Source of the DNA: an uncultured Flavobacteriia bacterium | Lineage (GTDB): Bacteria; Bacteroidota; Bacteroidia; Flavobacteriales_D; Crocinitomicaceae | Assembly: GCA_903930085.1 (NCBI GenBank) | Contig: CAIYXD010000481.1 | Location: 1 to 8,105 of the forward strand | DNA length: 8,105 nt | Reading direction: 5' to 3' | Shown: in pieces, positions 1-4,403 of the stretch | How the letters are laid out: each line of letters starts with the position of its first letter | Numbering within the stretch: position 1 is the first letter of the stretch | The notes under the pieces: generated by a model | Seen by the model: only the letters and a program-made list of their open reading frames with translations | The model's database searches: none | Told to the model about the DNA's origin: nothing | Translations under genes and position numbers: made by a program

Positions 1-7
1 TAGCGCG

Positions 8-73
8 TTCACTGAAGAAAATTATCGTTTCATTGAATCCAATTTCCAGCATTAAAAACAGTGATTAACTTAG
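8..73 (+). promoter_or_regulatory. Cassette 1 promoter with two 21-bp-spaced boxes
   Basis: Two 9-bp boxes, TTCACTGAA (8-16) and TTCATTGAA (29-37), start 21 bp apart. An AATTT element lies at 41-45, where cassettes 2 and 3 have AATTG, and a -7-like TAACTTAG lies at 66-73. From the last box start the offsets are +12 and +37, identical in all four cassettes. The -33 TTG is degraded to TTT here, so this promoter may be weaker or depend more on an activator. The array may continue upstream of the window edge. Confidence 0.6.
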
Positions 74-78
74 ACCTA

Positions 79-118
79 GTTTAATGGTTATAGTAGATTC
101 GTTTTAGGTTTAGTTTAA
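79..118 (+). repeat. Partial, diverged copy of the 81-bp repeat
   Basis: It matches the 5' half of the exact repeat at 455-535 and 701-781 from AGTTTAATGG through TTTAGTTTAA. Differences are a GTAGTAG to GTAG contraction and TTT to TTTT. Similarity stops where the terminator hairpin begins in the other copies. Confidence 0.85.
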
Positions 119-245
119 GAGTTTGATTTTTTCAAAGTTGCTAGTAAAATAGAAAGTGATTTCAGTTGAAAACAATATTTGGGAAATTAAACATACAAAG
201 TTTGGATGTGGGCGGCTACCTAGTAGTTATTCCGGCTAAGTAATT

Positions 246-277
246 AAAAGGAAGTTAGTTGATAACTTCCTTTTTTT
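246..277 (+). terminator. Rho-independent terminator of cassette 1
   Basis: A perfect 12-bp stem, AAAAGGAAGTTA (246-257) with TAACTTCCTTTT (263-274), a 5-nt loop GTTGA, and a T-run to 277. Confidence 0.85.
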
Positions 278-388
278 GATTCCAATAATTGCTGCTTGCA
301 ATTGAAATCACTCCAAATCACAGCATATTAAATCTTTTTCCTTTCAATTTCCTTTCCATTTTTTTCGTTTATAGGTTAAAACAATGCG
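278..388. other. Spacer between cassettes 1 and 2
   Basis: AT-rich sequence with no plausible gene. The only local structure noticed is a 6-bp dyad AATTGC/GCAATT (287-292 and 298-303). A third 21-bp-phased box would start at 368, but only the poor match TTTATAGGT is there. Confidence 0.5.
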
Positions 389-454
389 CTCGCTGAAAAA
401 TAATCTTTTTTCGTTGAAACAAATTGTAGCGGCCACATTCGGTTGGTAACTTAG
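389..454 (+). promoter_or_regulatory. Cassette 2 promoter with two 21-bp-spaced boxes
   Basis: The boxes are CTCGCTGAA (389-397) and TTCGTTGAA (410-418), starting 21 bp apart. AATTG lies at 422-426 with TTG at 424-426, then a 20-nt spacer, then TAACTTAG at 447-454. The TTG-N20-TAnnTT layout fits the Bacteroidota primary sigma factor consensus (TTG, about 19-21 nt, TAnnTTTG), with the last two bases of the -7 box imperfect. Transcription should start near 459. Confidence 0.7.
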
Positions 455-458
455 CTTC

Positions 459-530
459 AGTTTAATGGTTATAGTAGTAGATTCGTTTAGGTTTAGTTTA
501 AAGGAGGACATGCAAATGTCTTCCTTTTTT
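459..530 (+). ncRNA. Candidate small RNA of cassette 2 (about 72 nt)
   Basis: This is a compact predicted transcript between a well-placed promoter and a rho-independent terminator. The body is identical to that of cassette 3. Visible structure includes a 4-bp stem TAGA/TTTA closed by a TTCG loop (around 479-490) and the 3' terminator hairpin. The element contains AAAGGAGG (500-507), complementary to the anti-Shine-Dalgarno end of 16S rRNA, inside the hairpin stem. An ATG at 465 opens a 25-codon frame ending at 542, but that frame reads through the terminator and is broken in cassette 1, so a non-coding RNA is preferred. The family was not recognised. The exact 5' end is inferred. Confidence 0.65.
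501..530 (+). terminator. Rho-independent terminator of cassette 2
   Basis: An 11-bp stem, AAGGAGGACAT (501-511) with ATGTCTTCCTT (516-526), has one G-T wobble, the loop GCAA, and a run of six T to 530. Confidence 0.85.
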
Positions 531-613
531 CATTTCCGCTAAAGGCAAGAGTCTGCTAGTTTTTATAATCCAATAATTCTGGATATACCAAATTTTTATC
601 CTATTCAAAGCAA

Positions 614-700
614 TTCATTGAAATAGTTTGAACATTCGCTGAAGTCTAATTTACATTCATTGAAAGTAATTGTCATAGCTGTAAATGCACTTTATCTTTA
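614..700 (+). promoter_or_regulatory. Cassette 3 promoter with three 21-bp-spaced boxes
   Basis: Three boxes, TTCATTGAA (614-622), TTCGCTGAA (635-643) and TTCATTGAA (656-664), repeat at exact 21-bp steps, and all fit TTCRYTGAA fully. AATTG lies at 668-672 with TTG at 670-672, a 20-nt spacer follows, then TATCTTTA at 693-700. This is the best-preserved operator of the array. The -7 box differs in sequence from the other three but sits at the same offset. Confidence 0.72.
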
Positions 701-704
701 CTTC

Positions 705-776
705 AGTTTAATGGTTATAGTAGTAGATTCGTTTAGGTTTAGTTTAAAGGAGGACATGCAAATGTCTTCCTTTTTT
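705..776 (+). ncRNA. Candidate small RNA of cassette 3 (about 72 nt)
   Basis: The predicted RNA is the same as that of cassette 2, base for base, from its own promoter to its own terminator. Two genes for one RNA suggest dosage or separate control: this copy has three upstream boxes and a different -7 box. A longer reading frame through here (660-926, starting with TTG) exists only because no stop happens to follow the repeat. It crosses the terminator and runs through the boxes of cassette 4, so it is not taken as a gene. Confidence 0.65.
747..776 (+). terminator. Rho-independent terminator of cassette 3
   Basis: Same hairpin as at 501-530: arms 747-757 and 762-772, loop 758-761, T-run to 776. 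Confidence 0.85.
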
Positions 777-839
777 CATTTTAATGCCTTCACAATAATT
801 AGCAGTATTGACTGGGCTGTTTTTCTACAAAAAATCCTT

Positions 840-926
840 TCTACTGAACTTTTTAGAATATTGAAAGAAGTTGTGCAACCATTCATAGAAACCATTTTCA
901 AAAAGGGCAGCGTTCTAGTAACTTAG
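840..926 (+). promoter_or_regulatory. Cassette 4 promoter with three degenerate 21-bp-spaced boxes
   Basis: Boxes TCTACTGAA (840-848), TTGAAAGAA (861-869) and TTCATAGAA (882-890) match TTCRYTGAA at 7, 6 and 8 of 9 positions and keep the exact 21-bp phase. ATTTT at 894-898 sits where AATTG does in cassettes 2 and 3. TAACTTAG (919-926) is at +37 from the last box start. TAACTTAGCTACAG here differs from TAACTTAGCTTCAG in cassette 2 at one base. The -33 TTG is not preserved. Confidence 0.5.
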
Positions 927-930
927 CTAC

Positions 931-1114
931 AGCTTACCAATTGAAAGAAATACGAAAAGATACTGCTTTGGTCTTTTTTGGTGAAACCAAGAGAAAATTG
1001 TTTCGCTTTACAGCGTATAACAAGAGATAAAAGCTGAATCGGCAAAGAAACGACACATGTAATTGTTTCGTAGTATTATACCGGTGAAAAGGGCGTCCGA
1101 CGATGCCCTTTTTT
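931..1114 (+). ncRNA. Candidate RNA of cassette 4 (up to about 184 nt)
   Basis: If the cassette 4 promoter works, the next convincing terminator ends at 1114. Apart from the first bases after the -7 box, this stretch does not resemble the other RNAs. Visible features are a small hairpin TTGGT-GAA-ACCAA near 978-990 and a 10-bp direct repeat AATTGTTTCG at 996-1005 and 1061-1070. No protein frame of note is present. It could instead hold a separate RNA with an unrecognised promoter just upstream of the terminator. Length and start are inferred. Confidence 0.35.
1087..1114 (+). terminator. Rho-independent terminator at the end of the RNA array
   Basis: An 11-bp stem, AAAAGGGCGTC (1087-1097) with GATGCCCTTTT (1102-1112), has one G-T wobble, the loop CGAC, and six T ending at 1114. 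It separates the RNA array from glnN. Confidence 0.85.
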
Positions 1115-1202
1115 GCATTGGTGCTTTTTCGAAGTCCAATCTTTCAAAAAACGAACAATTTCTAGCTTTTTTTCAAAAAAAAATTGATTTAAGTAAAATT
1201 AA

Positions 1203-1249
1203 TAGGGGTATGTTAATAAAAAAGTAATCTTTTTTTTATTTACCCCCTA
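1203..1249. promoter_or_regulatory. Long imperfect dyad upstream of glnN (candidate operator)
   Basis: The outer arms TAGGGGTA (1203-1210) and TACCCCCTA (1241-1249) are inverted repeats with one extra C. The inner arms AATAAAAAAG (1215-1224) and a CT8ATT tract (1229-1240) continue the pairing around a TAAT centre. It sits directly upstream of the -7 box and occupies the place of a -33 element, for which no TTG is present. This suggests a regulator site for nitrogen control. A terminator or attenuator for upstream readthrough is the alternative. Confidence 0.5.
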
Positions 1250-1259
1250 AAATTTAAGC

Positions 1260-1267
1260 TAAATTTG
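1260..1267 (+). promoter_or_regulatory. -7 promoter element of glnN
   Basis: TAAATTTG is an exact match to the Bacteroidota TAnnTTTG consensus. It lies 20 bp before the ATG, predicting a leader of only about 10-16 nt without a Shine-Dalgarno sequence. No TTG at the -33 position was found. Confidence 0.65.
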
Positions 1268-1287
1268 CAAAAAAATAAAATTTAACC

Positions 1288-3474
1288 ATGGCAACAAAAA
1301 GGCAGCAAGCGTATCAAGATGTTTTGAATAGAACTCCGAAGCACATTGAATTCAATGGAAGAGTTTCTGAATTGTTTGGTAAAAACGTATTCCACATGGA
1401 AGTGATGCGGGAATACCTTCCATCAGATGCATTCAAATCTATGCAAGAATCTATACAAAACGGAACACGTTTGGAGCGTAAAATGGCAGATCAAGTTGCT
1501 TCTGCAATGAAAGATTGGGCTTTAACAAAAGGCGCAACACATTATACGCACTGGTTCCAACCTTTGACTGGATCAACAGCAGAAAAGCACGATGCATTTT
1601 TCAAACCAGTTGGTCCCGGAAGAGCAATTGAACGTTTTGATGGCGAATTATTGGTGCAACAAGAACCAGACGCTTCGTCGTTTCCAAATGGTGGAATTCG
1701 AAATACATTTGAAGCAAGAGGTTATACCGCTTGGGATCCATCTTCTCCGGCTTTTGTAATTGGAAAAACACTTTGTATTCCAACTATATTTATTTCGTAT
1801 ACCGGTGAATCCTTAGATTACAAAATGCCTTTACTGAAGGCTCTAAATGCGGTAGATCAAGCCGCAACGGAAGTTTGTCAGTATTTTGATAAAAATGTTA
1901 CGAAGGTTAACGCAACTTTAGGTTGGGAACAAGAATATTTTTTAATTGACCAATCGTTGTTCAATGCGCGACCGGATTTGATGATGACAGGAAGAGCATT
2001 GTTTGGTCACGCTGCGGCGAAAGGTCAACAATTGGAGGATCATTATTTTGGTTCAATCCCCGATCGCGTTACAGCTTTTATGCGTGATTTTGAAACGGAA
2101 TCTATTTTACTTGGAATTCCTGTTACAACACGCCACAATGAAGTTGCTCCAAATCAATTTGAATGTGCTCCGATGTTTGAGGAATGTAACCTGGCAAATG
2201 ACCACAATTTATTGCTGATGGATATTATGGAGAAAACGGCAAGAAAGCACAATTTCCGTGTTTTATTGCATGAAAAACCTTTCGCAGGCGTAAATGGATC
2301 TGGAAAACACAACAACTGGTCATTGGCAACAAATACAGGTGTGAATTTATTGGCTCCGGGGAAAAATCCAAAATCGAATCTACAATTTCTTACGTTTTTT
2401 GTAAATACGATCAAGGCAATTCACGACCATGCGGATATTTTACGCGCTTGTATCGCATCGGCAGGAAACGATCACCGTTTGGGAGCAAACGAAGCTCCGC
2501 CAGCAATTATTTCTGCATTCATTGGTTCCCAGTTGTCCGGATTATTGGATGATATTGAACAAAATGTGAAAGCGGGCAGAATGACGCCGGAAGAAAAGAC
2601 CGAATTGAAATTAAATATTGGAAAAATTCCACAAATTTTATTGGATAATACCGATAGAAATAGAACGTCACCTTTTGCATTTACAGGAAATAAATTTGAA
2701 TTCCGTGCGGTTGGCTCCACTGCAAATTGTGGTTCTGCAATGATTGTTCTGAACACGATTATGGCAAACCAATTAATTGCATTCAAAAAATCAGTCGACG
2801 TTCGAATTGATAAAGGCGAAGCAAAAGATGAAGCAATCTTGAAAGAACTGCAAAAATTGATCAAAGAATCCAAGAAAATTCGTTTCGAAGGAAATGGATA
2901 CGGGGACGAGTGGGTGAAAGAAGCAGAGAAAAGAGGTCTGAAGAACTTAAAAGATACGCCGCGTGCATTGAAAATTTGGAGCGATAAAAAAGTGATCCAT
3001 TTATTCGACGATATGAAAATATTGACACCACGCGAATTGGAGGCAAGACAGGAAATCGAATTCGATAATTACACCTTGAAAATTCAAATAGAAGCAAGAA
3101 TTATGGGCGATGTTGTTCAATCTATGATTATTCCAGCTGTTGTGGATTACCAAAATAAATTACTGAAAAATGTGCAAGGTTTATTAGCCGTTTTAGGTGA
3201 AAAAGCAGGAAAAGAGGCTGCAAAAGCGCAAATTGAATTAATCCAGCGGATTGCAGTGCATTTTAACAGTATGAAATCCACTGCAGACGTTATGTTGACG
3301 GCACGTAAAGCAGCAAATAAATTTGGACACGCCGAAGAAAAAGCAATTGCTTATTGCGATTTGGTAAAAGTGCACTTTGACGAAATACGTTACCACGCAG
3401 ATAAATTAGAATTATTGGTAGACGATGAGTTATGGCCATTGCCGAAATTTAGAGAAATGTTATTTACACGTTGA
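1288..3474 (+). CDS. glnN: Glutamine synthetase, type III (GlnN)
   Basis: The product makes glutamine from glutamate, ammonia and ATP in the cytoplasm, the entry step of nitrogen assimilation. It has 728 residues, the length expected of type III enzymes (about 730 in Bacteroides), against about 450 for types I and II. An N-terminal type III-specific region (about 1-200) contains FEARGYTAWDPSSPAF (141-156). The catalytic fold includes GWEQEYF (212-218) with metal-binding glutamates, RHNEVAPNQFE (282-292), the substrate loop NGSGKHNNWS (336-345), NDHRLGANEAPPA (394-406), and an arginine- and glutamate-rich segment DRNRTSPFAFTGNKFEFR (456-473). A type III C-terminal helical region follows to residue 728. 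No key residue looks missing. The ATG follows closely after a -7 box and the gene ends just before its own terminator, so it is probably monocistronic. A dyad at 1203-1249 may give nitrogen control. Confidence 0.97.
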   Translation: MATKRQQAYQDVLNRTPKHIEFNGRVSELFGKNVFHMEVMREYLPSDAFKSMQESIQNGTRLERKMADQVASAMKDWALTKGATHYTHWFQPLTGSTAEKHDAFFKPVGPGRAIERFDGELLVQQEPDASSFPNGGIRNTFEARGYTAWDPSSPAFVIGKTLCIPTIFISYTGESLDYKMPLLKALNAVDQAATEVCQYFDKNVTKVNATLGWEQEYFLIDQSLFNARPDLMMTGRALFGHAAAKGQQLEDHYFGSIPDRVTAFMRDFETESILLGIPVTTRHNEVAPNQFECAPMFEECNLANDHNLLLMDIMEKTARKHNFRVLLHEKPFAGVNGSGKHNNWSLATNTGVNLLAPGKNPKSNLQFLTFFVNTIKAIHDHADILRACIASAGNDHRLGANEAPPAIISAFIGSQLSGLLDDIEQNVKAGRMTPEEKTELKLNIGKIPQILLDNTDRNRTSPFAFTGNKFEFRAVGSTANCGSAMIVLNTIMANQLIAFKKSVDVRIDKGEAKDEAILKELQKLIKESKKIRFEGNGYGDEWVKEAEKRGLKNLKDTPRALKIWSDKKVIHLFDDMKILTPRELEARQEIEFDNYTLKIQIEARIMGDVVQSMIIPAVVDYQNKLLKNVQGLLAVLGEKAGKEAAKAQIELIQRIAVHFNSMKSTADVMLTARKAANKFGHAEEKAIAYCDLVKVHFDEIRYHADKLELLVDDELWPLPKFREMLFTR

Positions 3475-3492
3475 TACATAAAAATGAAAAAG

Positions 3493-3526
3493 AAAAAGTC
3501 CGGGAATATGTTTCCGGACTTTTTTT
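3493..3526 (+). terminator. Rho-independent terminator of glnN
   Basis: A 14-bp stem, AAAAAGTCCGGGAA (3493-3506) with TTTCCGGACTTTTT (3511-3524), has one G-T wobble, the loop TATG, and a T-run to 3526. It starts 19 bp after the glnN stop codon. Confidence 0.92.
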
Positions 3527-3664
3527 ATGGCTGAATTTCGGATTATCTATTTTAATTTCAACCTATTAGTGCCAACGAACAGGTGAAACGTTTTTTCAAC
3601 AGTTCAACATTTGTTTTTTTTGAAAATCTTTCTAGAATTAGCCTCTGAAATTCAACAATCTTAG

Positions 3665-3672
3665 TAACTTTG
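3665..3672 (+). promoter_or_regulatory. -7 promoter element of the response regulator gene
   Basis: TAACTTTG is an exact TAnnTTTG match. It overlaps the TTG codon at 3670-3672 that would otherwise be the first possible start. Transcription from it should begin near 3677-3680, just before the GTG at 3694. No TTG was found at the -33 position. Confidence 0.6.
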
Positions 3673-3693
3673 TTTAAAACAATTCTAAATAAG

Positions 3694-4371
3694 GTGCACG
3701 TTATTTTAGCTGATAGTAATGATTTAGTTCGGGTGGGAATGAGAACCATTCTTAGCACACAAACAGCGTTTAAAATCGTTGGTGATGCTAGAAATAAAGA
3801 AGAATTGATTCAAATTGTCAAGAATTTTGGTGCAGCGGTTATTTTAATCGATTACACTTCACCCGGTTTTGATATCGATGTTATACCAAAGATATTATCG
3901 TTTCAGCCTGCGGCTAAATTTTTAGCAATTACCCCAGATCAATCTGCACAAACCTTGGTTAACGCTTTGCGCTCAGGTGTGAAAAGCTATGTTAAAAAAG
4001 ACTGCGAATTATCAGAAATTATAAGCGCTGTGGAAGAAACAGGGAAGGGGAATAAGTTTTTTTGTGGACAGATTCTAGAAACTATTCAGCGCGCTTCCAT
4101 TGATGTAAACGACATAGATTTCGAATCCTTTTCCTGCGAAGCGGTAATTGTTTCCGAGCGTGAAAATCAAATAATTGTTTTGATTGCCGAAGGAATGACT
4201 AATGCACAAATCGCGGAATACCTCTTTTTAAGTAACCACACAATCAACACGCATCGAAAAAATATAATGGCAAAATTAGGCGTTAAAAATACAGCGGGAA
4301 TAGTGATGTATGCCGTAAAAACGAATTTAGTTTCCCCAAATAAATTTCTATTCGCATCAGAATTAAATTAA
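3694..4371 (+). CDS. NarL/LuxR-type response regulator (orphan)
   Basis: The product is a DNA-binding transcription regulator, normally activated by phosphorylation from a sensor kinase. With the GTG start it has 225 residues. A receiver domain (about 1-115) carries the probable phosphoacceptor D53 in LIDYTSPG, T80 in LAIT, and K102 in SYVKKD. A LuxR helix-turn-helix (about 153-212) includes SERENQIIVLIAEGMTNAQIA and the recognition region FLSNHTINTHRKNIMAKLGV. The usual acidic pair near the N terminus is D7-S8 (ADSN instead of ADDH), so one metal-binding acid is missing and phosphorylation may be altered. A TTG at 3670 would add 8 residues, but it overlaps a -7 box, and MHVILADSND aligns well with typical receiver N termini. 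No kinase gene is adjacent. It is unlikely to be the LytTR-type regulator suggested for the RNA array, since its output domain is LuxR. Confidence 0.88.
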   Translation: MHVILADSNDLVRVGMRTILSTQTAFKIVGDARNKEELIQIVKNFGAAVILIDYTSPGFDIDVIPKILSFQPAAKFLAITPDQSAQTLVNALRSGVKSYVKKDCELSEIISAVEETGKGNKFFCGQILETIQRASIDVNDIDFESFSCEAVIVSERENQIIVLIAEGMTNAQIAEYLFLSNHTINTHRKNIMAKLGVKNTAGIVMYAVKTNLVSPNKFLFASELN

Positions 4372-4403
4372 ACCATTGTTTAGTAACTAATTTCGTTCAC
4401 TCT

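Larger units (their letters stand above)
79..277 (+). ncRNA. Candidate small RNA of cassette 1 (about 200 nt)
   Basis: The predicted transcript runs from about 6 nt after the -7 box to the T-run of the terminator at 246-277. Its first 40 nt (79-118) closely match the 5' half of the RNA in cassettes 2 and 3, lacking one TAG triplet and carrying one extra T. After 118 the sequence is unrelated to them and includes a G/C-richer patch at about 205-238, unusual against the AT-rich surroundings. The ATG at 84, equivalent to the one in the repeat, opens a frame of only 7 codons, so the shared segment is not conserved as protein. No known RNA family was recognised. Bacteroidota 6S-like and Flavo-1 RNAs would be the first to compare. 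Start and length are inferred. Confidence 0.45.
455..535 (+). repeat. 81-bp perfect direct repeat, copy A
   Basis: Identical at every base to 701-781, with starts 246 bp apart. The identity begins immediately after the -7 box and ends 5 bp after the terminator T-run, so it spans the predicted transcript and not the promoter. Confidence 0.98.
701..781 (+). repeat. 81-bp perfect direct repeat, copy B
   Basis: Second copy of the sequence at 455-535. The flanks differ at once on both sides, although the regulatory boxes upstream keep their spacing. Confidence 0.98.

Noticed and set aside
465..542. 25-codon peptide (MVIVVDSFRF...) in the repeat, possible small toxin or leader peptide
   Set aside because: The frame reads through the terminator stem and T-run. 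In cassette 1 the same ATG (84) meets a stop after 7 codons, so the peptide is not conserved. The identical repeat is better explained as an RNA.
660..926. 88-codon reading frame from a TTG, including an inner ATG start at 762 giving 54 residues after AAAGGAGG
   Set aside because: It starts inside a TTCATTGAA regulatory box, crosses a promoter, the 81-bp repeat and a rho-independent terminator, and continues through the boxes of the next cassette to end on the last base of its -7 element. The equivalent frame in the other full repeat copy ends shortly after the repeat.
1..1114. CRISPR array or mobile-element terminal repeats
   Set aside because: The repeats are too few, too long and unevenly spaced (381, 246 and 226 bp between promoters), with terminators between them. 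There is no transposase frame and no target duplication.
2472..2873. 133-codon minus-strand frame and other frames inside glnN, the oxidase and the hydrolase
   Set aside because: They lie entirely within well-supported genes on the opposite strand or in another frame and show no recognisable protein features.
3628..3672. Extension of the 21-bp box regulon to the response regulator promoter, because its -7 box TAACTTTG resembles TAACTTAG
   Set aside because: The 9-mer at the predicted +37 offset (3628-3636) does not match TTCRYTGAA, and no second box in phase was found.
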